From positions 140,667,415 through 140,731,414 of the forward strand of contig JAYESD010000001.1 of the NCBI GenBank assembly GCA_036927565.1: a DNA stretch of 64,000 nucleotides, in the 5' to 3' direction. The translations under genes and the position numbers were made by a program. Position 1 is the stretch's first letter. Every line of letters starts with the position of its first letter. The notes beneath the pieces were generated by a model. That model saw only the letters and a program-made list of their open reading frames with translations, was not told where the DNA came from and searched no databases. Positions 30,085-40,150 of the stretch are shown in pieces. The stretch is from Tuctoria greenei. Taxonomy: Eukaryota; Streptophyta; Magnoliopsida; Poales; Poaceae.

Positions 30085-31146
30085 AGCTTAGGGATAGAAC
30101 TTATGAAGGTGCTCTACGTTTCATGTGTTGGGCAGGGGCTCTCCTTCTTCCATGGCAAGGCGGACACATCCGAGGCGGGATACTTGTAACACTCGGAAAG
30201 GGCCTTCCCAGCTGGGGGAAAGTTTGTGCGACCCTTCTCGAGAGAGTATGCGCCGCAGCACCAGGTCACCTGTCTTGAGCTCTCTACTCTGCACGAATCG
30301 CTCTTGGTAGCGCCTCAGCACCTGTCGATAACGTGCGTTTCGGATGGTGGCGTGCCTCCTTGATTCGTCGATGAGGTCGACGTTTTCTCGTCGGAGCTGG
30401 TCCTGTGAGGCTTCATCGAACGCTCCAACTCTGAATGAGCCCACATCGATCTCTGGGGGGGGGGGGACAGCCTCGGCCCCATATACCAGAAAGAAAGGTG
30501 TTTCTCTTGTAGCACGGCTGGGTGACGTTTGGCTTGCCCATAGTGCACAGGGGAGCTCGTCGACCCACTTCGCACCATGTTTATCCAAGCTGTCATATGT
30601 GCGTGTCTTGAGGCCCCTGGGGATCTCAGCGTTGGCCCTTTCGACTTGTCCGTTGCTCTTTGGATGAGCCACAAATGCATAACAAACTTGGACACCAAGG
30701 TCTTCGCACTATTCCTGGAAAGCTGCACTGGTGAACTGGGTCCCGTTGTTGTTGATGATCCTGTTCGGGACCCCGAACCTGCAGACAATTGATTTGATGA
30801 ATTTGACTACGGACTCCTTATTGATGTTGATCACTGGGGCTGCCTCCGGCCACTTGGTGCACTTATATATGTCCATGTAGAGGAAATGGTACCCTTCAAA
30901 TGCCCTGGGGAAGGGTCCTAGGGTATCCATCCCCCAGACCGCGAAAGATGGCGGGATCATCAGTAGTGACTGCGCTAGGGTGTGAATTTGCTTGGCATGG
31001 AACTGGCACGCCTTGCACTTCTTGACTAGTTCGACGGCGTCTTGTAGTGTTGTTGGCCAGTAGAAACCATGCCGGAAGGCTTTGCCAACCAGCGTGCAGG
31101 AGGCCGCGTGATTCCCACACTCTCCTTTGTGGATTTCTGCGAGCAA
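30085..31146 (-). pseudogene. pol: Tat-D integrase (broken, catalytic Asp lost)
   Basis: Gypsy integrase. The frame 30709-31146 has the H2C2 zinc site (H6, H13, C44, C47), the first catalytic Asp at D74 (GMDTLGPFP) and the core to residue 145. At the second catalytic site the expected Asp is Asn (N133 in RIINNNGTQFTS), which should abolish strand transfer. After a break the frame 30121-30672 holds the third residue (NGQVERANAEI, catalytic Glu), YGAEAVPP and the C-terminal GDLVLRRIL and LSPSWEGPF blocks. A run of 12 G on the plus strand (30455-30466) codes the proline run PPPP and has changed length in copy two. Confidence 0.9.
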
Positions 31147-31957
31147 GTCGTAGCCTTCCTACCGAGTTATGCATCGTAGCAGTACGTCGTTGGCACCACG
31201 TCGGCAGAGATCACCTTCTACCAGCATGTAGCGTTTCGCCATACTCGCGATCCTCTTAGCGGATGCTGGGTCCTCTGGGAGAAGGTTTTCCTTAAGGTAC
31301 TCCCGGACCTCCGTGATCCATGCATCGGGACTCTCCTGGACTTCCAAATCTTGGGTGCCAGGTGATTGGGATCCCTGGTGATGCTCAAGAACCTTGGTGG
31401 CCCCCACAGTTGCAGCTCTATCGTGGTTACCAGATCTATCGAGCTGGGATCACTTTCTTCATTAGGCCCTACCGGCCTAGCGGTCGGCCGCACCAACCTC
31501 ATGCTGAGGCCCCCATCTAGAACGGGGGCTCCTGTGGACGCCATGGTTGCTAGGGCATCGGTGATGGAGTTGTCGGTGCGCGCCACATGGTAGAGATCCA
31601 AGGCCTCGAATCTAGCTTCTAGCTTCTTGACATGTATCAGATATGTCGCGAGCTGCGATTCGTCGCAGCAGCACTCACCACGGACTTGCTTGTTGATCAG
31701 CTGGAAGTCTCCCTTGACCAGCATCTACTGTACACCGAGACCCTGTGCAGCTGTGAGCTCGAAGATGAGGGCTTTGTACTCTTCCATGTTGTTGGTAGCC
31801 TTGAAGTCAAGGCGCACCGCATACTTGGAACGCTCCCCTTTTAGCGAGGTGAGTAGTACACTGGCTCCGACTCTTTGCTTCCTTGAGGATCCGTCAAATA
31901 AAAGTGTCCGGTGAGGTCCGGTAGCACTGGAGCCCTGGGCTCTGGCTCACTGATATC
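31147..31957 (-). pseudogene. pol: Tat-D second RNase H-like domain and linker (broken)
   Basis: Tat elements carry an extra RNase H-like domain between the normal RNase H and integrase. The frame 31218-31724 starts at the LVKGDFQLINKQVRGEC block and continues with ARFEALDLYHVARTDNSITDALA (the conserved final Asp). The N-terminal part with the TNNMAEYKAL-type block lies just upstream (31725-31850) and is cut by a stop directly before residue 1 (TAG here, TAA in copy two). The linker to integrase (AWITEVREYLKENLLPEDPASAKRI, YMLVEGDLCRRGAN) lies in the frame 31159-31407, so a frameshift separates them. Confidence 0.85.
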
Positions 31958-32400
31958 CTAGCCCCCTGGGTTGCTCGGTGAAGGAGTCCACTTGGCAACG
32001 AAGTCTACCAGAGCTGGACTCTTGATCGCATGTCGTGGCAAGAAATCAAGCTCTAATTCAGCTGCCCACTTGGCAATATTGCCAATTGCATTCGGGCTGC
32101 ACAGCACTGCTCCCAGTGGGAACGAAGTCACCACTGATACTTGGTGTGCCTGGAAATAATGGTGGAGCTTCCTCGATGCGATTAGCACCACATAGAGCAT
32201 CTTGTGCACTTTGAGGTACCTTGTCTTTGCCTCATGTAGGACTTCGTTGATGAAGTAGATCGGGTATTGGATGGTTCGGGACCCTTTAGGGGAATCCAGC
32301 GCATCTTCTTCCTTCTATTCCAGGTCCAGCGACCCCATGTATCATGGGCCTGGCGCTTCCTTTGGGGGCTGGGGCTCAAATGCTTCTTAACCTCTGGGGC
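31958..32400 (-). pseudogene. pol: Tat-D RNase H (broken)
   Basis: C-terminal half of the regular gypsy RNase H: the frame 31958-32209 has HKMLYVVLIASRKLHHYFQAHQVSVVTSFPL, then IAKWAAELELDFLPRHAIKSPALVDFVAKW, which is where the RNase H domain ends in this group. The N-terminal half is separated by a stop/frameshift and by the 62-bp minisatellite. The copy at 63517-63768 differs by a few residues. Confidence 0.87.
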
Positions 32401-32735
32401 CCCCTAGGGGGACCCGATCATCCTCTGGGGTTGGGACCTAGAGGCTCCTTGGACTCCGGGGCCGCCTTGGGGGACCCGGACATCCTCTAGGGGCTGGGAC
32501 CCAGAGGCTCCTTGCTCTCCGGTGCCTCCTTGGGGGGCCTGGACATCCTTTGGGGGCTGGGACCCAGAGGCTCCTTGCTCTCCAGGGCCCCCTTAGGGAC
32601 TTGGACATCCTCTGGGGCTGGGACCCAGAGGCTCCTCGCTCTCTAGGGCCCCCTTGGGGGACCCGAACATCCTCTGGGGGCTGGGACCCAGAGGCTTCTC
32701 TGTCGTTGGGGCCCTCTGCAAGCTCCAAGCCCTAG
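32400..32735. repeat. 62-bp minisatellite between RT and RNase H of Tat-D
   Basis: The word CATCC starts at 32419, 32481, 32544, 32606 and 32668, so the period is 62-63. Each unit carries CTGGGACCCAGAGGCTCC. Because 62 is not a multiple of three, successive units are read in different frames. Five units are clear, with degenerate partial copies on the left (from about 32350). The window ends at the first unit of the second copy (from about 63940). Confidence 0.92.
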
Positions 32736-33780
32736 GCCACAGAGTCAACAACAAGGGTCCCTTCCTTTTGTCGGGGCTGCTGGTGATCGACCCGCTCTGC
32801 AACCAAAACCATGCTTACTACCTCTGTTCTGGCGGCGATGTAGAGGTACAGAGGCTCCCTGGGATCCAGTGCCATCATTATTAGCAACGTTGTCAGCTGC
32901 TGCTTTAGCTCGTGGAACGCCTTTTGCGCTTCTTCAGTCCAGACTAACGGTGCGGACTGGCGCAGGAGCTTGAAGAACGGGAGGGCCCGCTCAACCAGCC
33001 TAGAGATAAACCGGCTGAGTGCTACCATAACACCCTGCAAACTTCTGCACATCCTTGATGCGGGCTGGGGGCCGCATCAGCTCCACCGCCTTGATCTTTT
33101 TTGGGTTGGCCTCAATCCCTCGGTGTGAGACCAAGAAACTGTGGAGCTTCCCAGCTTTGACTCCGAACACGCATTTGTCAGGATTGAGCTTTGTTCATGT
33201 GGTTCGCAATCTATCAAAGACTAGGGCGAGGTTTTTTTAGTAATGATGTATGTGACTGGATTTTTACTACAATATCATCAACATATACCTCTACTAGGTC
33301 CCGAATGAGGTCCCCAAATGTTTTATGCATAGCTCGTACAAAGGTGGGGAGGGCATTCTTATGATCGTAAGGCATGGAGACATAGAATTTTAGGCCATCT
33401 GCGGTTATAAATGTGGTATGTTCTTCGTCCTCTCTAGACATTGGGATTTGGTGGAACCCTGAATATGCATCAAGAAAGCATAGCATATCGCACCCCAAAG
33501 TTGAATCTACAATTTGATCAATTCTATGGAGAGGGAAGGGATATTTAGGATTTGCCTTGTTGAGGTTGGTGTAGTCAATGCACATCCGAAGCTCACAGCC
33601 AGCTTTGGTGATGACAATCGGATTGGCCAGCCATCTGGGATGGTGGACCTCCCGTATGAAGCCAGGATCGAGGAGCTTCTTGATCTCCTCACGAATGAAG
33701 CTTTGTCGCTCAATGGACTGCTTACGGGGCCTCTGTTGTTATGGTCGTGCGTTAGGGTAGATCTTCAGATGGTGCTCAAT
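32732..33780 (-). pseudogene. pol: Tat-D reverse transcriptase (broken)
   Basis: RVT_1-type RT. The frame 33214-33585 has CIDYTNLNKANPK, IDQIVDSTLGCDML, the first catalytic Asp D39 (FLDAYSGFHQI) and the catalytic YVDD with D103 and D104. MPYDHKNALP stands at the MPFGLKNA block, so two or three conserved residues are altered. The N-terminal part (GFIREVHHPRWLANPIVI-type block) lies at 33590-33713 in another frame. The thumb/connection part (ALSRFISRLVERALPFFKLL, VWTEEAQKAFHELKQQL, LYLYIAARTEVVSMVLVAERV) is in 32732-33052 after at least one break around 33060-33200. Confidence 0.92.
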
Positions 33781-34059
33781 CACTTCCCTACGGATGCCTG
33801 GCATCTGCAACGGTTGCCAGGCAAAGACGTCGACATTAGCTCACATGAAAGTAGTGAGCGTCGATTCATGCTCGCTGTCCAGACTCCCCGCGATACAGGT
33901 CGTCTAAGCCACATTGGAGCCAATCTGGATTGTCTTGATGGGTATGTCATTAGAGGGCTGCACTCGTGGTGCAGCGGCGAGGCTGCGAGCGCGTGGGTCT
34001 GGCGAAGGCTCACCCGGCTCAGCATCACTTAGGACAGGTGCTGGGACCGCTGCCAACGC
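33781..34059 (-). pseudogene. pol: Tat-D protease-RT linker
   Basis: About 280 bases between protease and RT that are acidic/alanine-rich in the likely coding frame of this group but carry no open frame over 80 codons that I trust. No motif was recognised; it is the position of the usual protease-RT linker. Confidence 0.5.
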
Positions 34060-34809
34060 TCAGAGCTTTTCCAAGACCGTCACCGCAGTAGCACAATCTC
34101 CGCAGATCTTGAGGACGCCAGAAGGTGTCGGCATCTTGAGGACGAGGTAGTCGTAGAACCGGTACAGGGCTAGCCTGCTGATAATGGCATGGTAGGGGAG
34201 GCTAACCTCCGCGACATCGAATAGGATATTCTCCATCCTGAAGTTCTCTGGTGTCCCTAGGGTCACCTGGAGGTGGATGCAGCCGTACGGGGTAACACTC
34301 TCCGGTCCTACCCCCGAGAATGATCTTTTTGGGGCGAGCTCAGACACGGGAATCTTCAGCTTGTTGAAGGCCGCACGGCTGATGAGGTTGAGGCCGGCTC
34401 CACCATCTACCAGGACGTGGTAAAACTTTACATTGGCGATGGTGGGGGCAACGAGGAGGGGCAGCTGCCCGGCTCCCGCCATGTTCTCGGGGCAGTTGGA
34501 GGCGTCGAAGCTGATCGTCTTCTCCATCAATTTGTGATGCGGCGTCAGGGCATGCGTAGAGGCTGACGAAATCATTGACCAGCGCAAGGTCTTGACCGCA
34601 TTCCTGGAAGCAGGTTCCCAAGATCCTCCACAGATGACGTGGAGTGCTTTGCAGCGCTCGTGGTCGCTGTTGAGGTCGAAGTTCACAGCCTCGTGTACCT
34701 TTTCCAGGGCACGTTCCGGCCTTTGGAACTCCCTCTCCACGTCTTTGTCGACACGATGGTTGACCTTTTGCGGCTTGATTTCACCACAGCTCGCGGTCTT
34801 CATGAACAC
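34060..34809 (-). pseudogene. pol: Tat-D aspartic protease region
   Basis: A 249-codon open frame. Residues 36-75 (EKVHEAVNFD, ALHVICGG) are the usual segment before the protease in Tat gag-pol. Residues 97-145 hold ISFDASNCPENMAGAGQLPLLVAP-type sequence and the active site LVDGGAGLNLI with Asp at 135. FSGVGPESVTPYG and YRFYDYLVLKMP complete the domain. The first codon is GTG/ATG-like only by frame and is not a proven start: the frame opens within about 60 bases of the primer site, where gag should be. The domain itself looks intact, so the loss of gag is the main defect here. Confidence 0.88.
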
Positions 34810-34847
34810 CGTGGTGGTGAAAGCGCTACCACTTTTTTGAGGGAAAA

Positions 34848-34869
34848 AGCCCCTACCTGGCGCGCCAAA
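34848..34869 (-). other. Primer binding site of Tat-D (tRNA-Arg-like)
   Basis: The minus strand reads TTGGCGCGCCAGGTAGGGGC directly after the LTR end ...CTTCGACA. This is the primer site form common in grass Tat/RIRE2-type gypsy elements, usually assigned to tRNA-Arg. Confidence 0.8.
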
Positions 34870-35906
34870 TGTCGAAGGGTCAATGCGACACTTCCCCCGG
34901 ATCTAGAAAGGAGCAGCCCGCGGAGGTTCTTCTTTGGCAGGGCTTAGGCCTCAAACTAGTGTCCCAGCGGAAGAGTATGAGACAGTGGAGTTTTTACATG
35001 GTTCGGGCCAGAAGGAGTGTAACACCCTACTCCACAGTGGATTGTATTGCTTGGTTAGTGTGTATGCGAGTGTGTGTGTATTAGGGATTCTGAGTCTGGT
35101 CCTTGTATCGGTAGCGGTTCGGGCCTTTTATAACCAAGACTGGACACCTTACAAGTGGGGTCCCAGGGCCCGACAGGTGGTCCCGGGGCGATCTTATCCT
35201 AAGAGATCTAAATCTTTCCGCATAAGCTTCTCTGAGCATGGCAGTGAAGACTCGCCATCTTGCCACCTCCCTTGTCAGTAGCCCATGCACTGTTGCTGAC
35301 GGTAATAGAAGGTGTCCCGTCAGCCTGTCTTGTTGCCGCAAGCTACCCACTTGGCCAAGTAGGATAGGCCTGCAGCGCCTTCACTGTGATGTGATTGGTC
35401 ATAGTGGTCTCTAACCATTGGCGTGCTCCACGTCATGCGCTAGAGGTAGGTGCAGACCTTCAATGCCTGACCTGAGCAGAGAGTACTAGCTTTTAGCTCC
35501 CACACCTTACCATCAGGGGCAAGCTGCGAGACACGCGGCAGCGTCGGGGCAGGTCCTTGCTGTGGAGGCTAGCCCCGGTCCTTCACGACGCGTGGCAGCT
35601 CCGGGCTCCCCAGGGCACGAGGCAGCTCCGCTCTTGCCCCTGACGATGGGCATTTGGTTTGGTGCTCCAGGCAGCTCTGGAGCTCCCCACCGAGGCTGGG
35701 CGAGGTCCCATCCTAACACGTGGCGCCTTGGGAGGTCGTCCCTTCTGGAGGTCTTTATCCCACTCTTCGTGCCCCAGGTGGAAACACCGGGGCTGGATCT
35801 TGCAGGAGGCTGAGGCCTCGACAACTTCTGGACACGTGGAGTCGTCGGGCATGCCCAGGTGCCTTTATCCTATGTGTGAGGGTACCCGGTCTGCAGGGTG
35901 CTGACA
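34870..35906 (-). repeat. 5' LTR of Tat-D (about 1037 bp)
   Basis: The plus-strand edges are TGTCGAAGG and GTGCTGACA, giving inverted ends TGTC/GACA. The left edge is fixed by the primer site; the right edge is inferred from the TGACA end because the partner LTR is outside the window. A TATA box (minus strand, TATAAAA) lies at 35126-35132. Confidence 0.75.
35126..35132 (-). promoter_or_regulatory. TATA box in Tat-D 5' LTR
   Basis: The minus strand reads TATAAAA in GGTTATAAAAGG, about 260 bases from the inner LTR edge. It is the only good TATA match in this LTR. Confidence 0.55.
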
Positions 35907-37533
35907 ATAATCTTAGCCACTGTTCAAATGAGAGAATTCAAAAAAATAAACTTAGCTACTGTTCAAATGAGTTTAACATGAAGATTTGAGTTGACCATTG
36001 GTTTCCAAACATTTCAAATAGTCTCTCTACAAACTTTCTTAATTATTGAAGCAAGTTTGCTATTTAATTCAATGGCTACATTGAATTCCACTCATTCAAA
36101 ATCAACTTTAACTTCAAATGAAACTTGGTCAAATCTAACTTGAATTCAGAATCAAAGTCTCCACATTAAATTTGGCCTTTCCACAAATATCTAGCAATTT
36201 TTTGACTGAACTAGGTGGGAGAATGGACTGTCCAGTGAAGATGAGGATGAGCAACAGTAGGACCCACCTGTCATAGACTCTTCATTCTGTTTCTCTGTTG
36301 CTTCTCAGTGTGACACCCCACGGCATATGCAATTGCCACTGAGGTGCTCGCCGACCTGCTTGACTCCAGCTACATACAGCAAGCCCAAGGCTCCTCCTTA
36401 TCTTCCTCCAAGCCCCAAAGTCGAGCACTTCTCCTCTGTTCAGTTCCCCGGTGCAGAAATTCGTTTCCCGGCGAGTTCCTCTCCACCAAACTGAAATCCA
36501 GTGAGGACCAATGAGTTTGATCAAATTTCTTCGATCTCTACTCCTCCTCATGCTCGGGCGCACATCCCTAACCAATTTTTTGTGTAGTTTGAGGCCTCCC
36601 CGAAGCTCCAGAAAGTGAGACCGTGGCCGCCGTCCTCTGTTCCTCACGACCGCACCTCTGCTCCACCGCGGAACCGAGGATATAATCCTTATCTCACCCA
36701 GATCAGTGAAGCAAAAAGGTTCACCTATGCATATACTAGCTGCTGGTAAAATTTGAGCCCATGCCACGGAACGTAGCCCCCGTATTTCATTTTCTTCCAA
36801 CGAGCTTCATGTATGAACATAGTTAGGTCTTCAATAAAAATTTGTTTTCTCTGTGCAAGCAATTGTCGTGGCCGTGAGCATTTACCTTCCTTAGGTCCAG
36901 GCGCACATTCTCAAGCAAACCCCATCGAAAACCATCAATTGAACACATCAGATTATGAATTTCTCCTAGCCGCCGAATTGAACTCCCCACCTCGCCGGCG
37001 AACTCGTGTTTCCCAACCTTTTGACCGGTTTTGTCACCCTCTTCCACGTTCCCCATGATCTCAGGAGCATTTTTGAGGTCTTCCCATGCAAAATAGTGCA
37101 CCGTAGGGCTGGGCCGACATCGTCGGAACCCTAGTTCTGCCCGCCGCCGTCGCACCTCCCTTTTCGGCCATCTATCGCCGGTGGGGGCTGCAGCATCGTT
37201 CTCTCCATTGAAAAGTAGGTGGGGGCGGCAAGTTTCAAGGGCTGCACTGCCCTGTGTTGCGCGCCAGCATGCGGGTGCCGACGAGCGCCGCCGCGGCTGC
37301 CCCTGGCGCCGCTAGTCGAGAGGTGGATGACGGGCGGGTGGACCCCGCCTGTCAGCCTCCAGGCGCACGTCCCGGATGAAATTGTGCCCGTGGCAATCCA
37401 ATGTGGCCGCAGGCAACCCATGTGGCCCCTGTGTTGCTTAATTCCCATTGGTGCATTTTAAATCCCATGGGCCCACTGTTTAATTCAAACTTTTCTATAT
37501 AAATTTAACTCCAGATTTCCATCAATCTTCTAT
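35907..37533. other. Unassigned repeat-like DNA right of Tat-D
   Basis: 1.6 kb with no convincing gene. The left 0.4 kb is AT-rich and has a direct repeat CTTAG(C/T)(C/T)ACTGTTCAAATGAG at 35912 and 35951. The middle and right parts are GC-rich (36300-37450) and, on the minus strand, look like the leader or LTR of an older gypsy-type element (GACAGGTGGGTCC-type words), but no terminal repeat or protein motif confirms this. It ends at the duplication junction. Confidence 0.5.
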
Positions 37534-38317
37534 AAATTCCTCGATCTGCTCCAAGGTTAGTGAGGACAACAAAGCAAGAGTGTTGCAAGATGATGATTGG
37601 CCGGAGCTAGGCATATCACGTTGTGAGACAAATGCAATAGACTTATTTGGGTTCTTACGTGATAAGATGTCAATTTCATGAGTGTTGATTTTAGGGTAAA
37701 GCACATCTAAAGTAAGTTTACTCATGACAGTAGATTCACGAATAGATGTAACTTTCATCTCCCATATTGACATGTCTAATGCACTAAGAAGTTGCCTAGC
37801 ATTTTCAGCATCAGAAAAATTTACGTTGACACTACGCAAGTTACTGAGAATTTTGTTAAAGCGAGCAAAGAGATCATCGATGGACTCACCGGGTTGCATC
37901 TCGAAGCGCATGTATTCTTTATTGAACATGTCTTTCCTTACCTCCTTGATCATGTTGGATCCTTCGTGATAGTCACAAAGTGCTCTCCATACATCATATG
38001 CCGATCAGAGATGTGCAACGCGGTCGAAGTCGCTCTGAGTGAGTCCTTGGATGATCAAGTTTCAGGCTTTGTTGTTATTGTCGATGTCCCGTAGGTTTTA
38101 GCCGTAACTTGATTGTTAGGTGGAACTTCGTAAGGCTTGTACACCTTCTCCCATATTGCAAAGCCTTGCGCCTGGATGAAAGCCTCCATGTGTGCCTTCC
38201 AAACCTGAAAATCAATACCAGCAAACACACAAGATTTGGCGGAGTATTTCTCCATGATGATTAGTCAAAAACATGTGCAAATCACAATGATTGGAGCACC
38301 GTGGCTCTGATATCAAT
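37534..38317 (-). pseudogene. gag: Copia-A gag fragment, copy 2
   Basis: Only the N-terminal half of gag is present: the start at 38255 (MEKYSAKSC) with the same frameshift as copy 1, then the UBN2-type block from 37953 (FNKEYMRFEMQPGES). The duplication junction truncates it at 37534, so zinc knuckles, protease and pol are absent. The frame runs on a few codons into unrelated DNA and stops at 37522. The primer site is intact at 38303-38317. Confidence 0.92.
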
Positions 38318-40147
38318 TGTAGGATCGAAGAGCACGTGAAAAGCTACCATAGGGGGGTGAATGGTAGATTTAAAAAATCTTACGCAGCAGAAACAATTAA
38401 ATCCCAACCCTTTCGTCAGAAAAACGATCTGTTAAAGAAATCGTGTGTGAGACTAATCTAAACGTGTTTCATCAGTAAAAAGTGATATATATCAGAGAGA
38501 ATCAAGTCACGAAGAAAACACAAGAAGAATCACTCAAATCCGTCGAGAGAAACTCAAGTTATGATCAAAAGATCAAACAAAGGTCAATCTGTCCTACCCG
38601 AGAAAAACAGTTCTGGAACGCTGCAAAGAAACTCGTGTAGATCAGAAAGAACAAATCCAATGACCGTGAAATTTTGATAGATGATAGATAATCACGTTGT
38701 GAAGATAACCCAAAAAGAATCACGTCAATTGGATCTGTAAAACTCGAGTTATGATAAAGCCACCGACGAAAGGTAGTGCTGTCCAGAAACTCAACGAGTA
38801 AAACTTGTCTGGAACAAGTCGGACGAACAAGGCACAAAAGTTCCTTCAAACTACGAATTTTTATTCAATATAACACAAGAGGAACAGCCCCAAAGTCGTG
38901 CACCACGAGCTTTGGCCTCCCTTGTTTATATAACCAGCCCTTAGGCCAACCCAATCTCAACTAGGACTCTAATCCTACTCAGATCACGAATCAAAACTTT
39001 CCATAACTGCTTAGGACTCTTCTATACGCAGATAGAAGCAATCTTAAGACTTCAAACACCATAGTAACATATATCACATTCCTAAAACAACTCAAATTCG
39101 TGAGCCACACGAAATCCTATCATAACCAACTCGATACTTTTCATACTGAGCCATAACCGACTCCACCGCAGCCAAAGTCATCAACCAATACGATCTAATC
39201 CTTCCAACCAGATCTTCCCATCCACAAAACATCTTCGGAACCACGTTGCCACGTCATGCACCGCATGCATATGTGCAAACACCTTCCTTCAACGTCCAGT
39301 AACCTTCATATACACTGCCCTTGATTCAATCATCCTGCGTGACCTCCTGACCCGCTCAACCACAATTCCTCCTGAATTTGGTTGTTGGAACCTCATCTTC
39401 TCCCTGAGACTAGTACCAAGGATCCTGTCACCAGCCATGACTTGAACTCAAGCAACACCTGCACATGAACAAACAACCAATCCGTACGAGCCCAAGTCTG
39501 TGACTTGACTCAAGTCAGTTCCGAACAAAACACCTTACGTGAGCACCTCACATAAGCATGTTGCAAAGCATATCAAAACGATATCAGCCATAACCACCAA
39601 AACACACCAAAAATTAGTAAAAGAATACTAAGCAACCTTTCCATAAGTGTAAAGCAACTTCGAAACATTTCACATGAAAATTTGGAACATTACAATCAAG
39701 CTCTGAACCTTGCCAAAGCTAACCGGAGCTTGAGCCAGAGCTTACCAAAGCTAGTACAACCTAGCACCGGAGATTACCAAAGCTAGTACAACCTAGCGCA
39801 GGAGCTTACCAATGCTAGTCGGACCTAGCGCCAGAGCTAACCAAAACTAGTCATCCCAAAAGTCAGAGCTAGAAAAACATGTCAGATCTAACAAACATAT
39901 GTGGGACCTAGCAAAACATATCGGAGCTTAAAAAAGACATGATGGAGCTACAAAAGACGTGCCGGAGCTAAAGACAAAGCTCACTGGAGCAACCCAAAAA
40001 CATGTCAGACCTAGACAAAGAAAGTTGGCCCTATTGTCGGACCTTGCAGAAGCTCGGAGCTAGAGTCGGACCTTGCTAAAAAGATGTTATGGCAGCATTC
40101 AAAACTTTTATTGTCAAAGCCAATGTATTCAGCACACATAGGTCTCA
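38318..40147 (-). repeat. 5' LTR of Copia-A, copy 2 (1830 bp)
   Basis: Edges TGTAGGATC and GGTCTCA as in copy 1. It is shorter by 13 bp, 10 of which are a contraction in the 32-bp minisatellite (39838-39860). The Copia-B gag follows immediately, as in copy 1. Confidence 0.93.
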
Positions 40148-40150
40148 CAG

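Larger units (their letters stand above)
26644..35906 (-). mobile_element. Tat-D: Ty3/gypsy Tat/Retand-like element, right part, gag-less
   Basis: Minus-strand order: 5' LTR (34870-35906), primer site, protease, RT, RNase H, a second RNase H-like domain, integrase, then a 3' region with a tandem array and an antisense ORF. Protease-RT-RNase H-integrase order marks gypsy; the second RNase H, the 3' tandem repeats and the antisense ORF point to Tat. Only about 60 bases separate the primer site from the protease frame, so gag is missing. Copia-B interrupts the antisense ORF at 26643/26644; the rest including the 3' LTR would be left of the window. Confidence 0.88.
5954..37533. repeat. Tandem segmental duplication, copy 1 (31,580 bp unit)
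   Basis: The sequence from 5954 (AAATTCCTCGATCTGCTCC) is repeated from 37534 in the same orientation and order. The offset is 31580 at the start, 31567 after the Copia-A LTR and 31554-31559 further on, showing a few small indels. Copy 1 spans from the Copia-A gag to the unassigned DNA right of Tat-D. Confidence 0.95.

Noticed and set aside
30121..34840. Plus-strand ORFs across Tat-D pol (for example 33514-34032)
   Set aside because: Opposite-strand shadows of the GC-rich pol gene, whose minus-strand product has clear RT and integrase motifs.
36282..36800. 172-codon minus-strand ORF in the unassigned region
   Set aside because: Arg/Trp-rich, no recognisable domain, GC-rich leader-like DNA, no partner exon. 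It could be an old gene fragment, but nothing supports it.
37522..37533. Fusion of Copia-A gag with the DNA right of Tat-D as a new chimeric gene
   Set aside because: Only four codons follow the junction before a stop; it is a truncation, not a fusion product.
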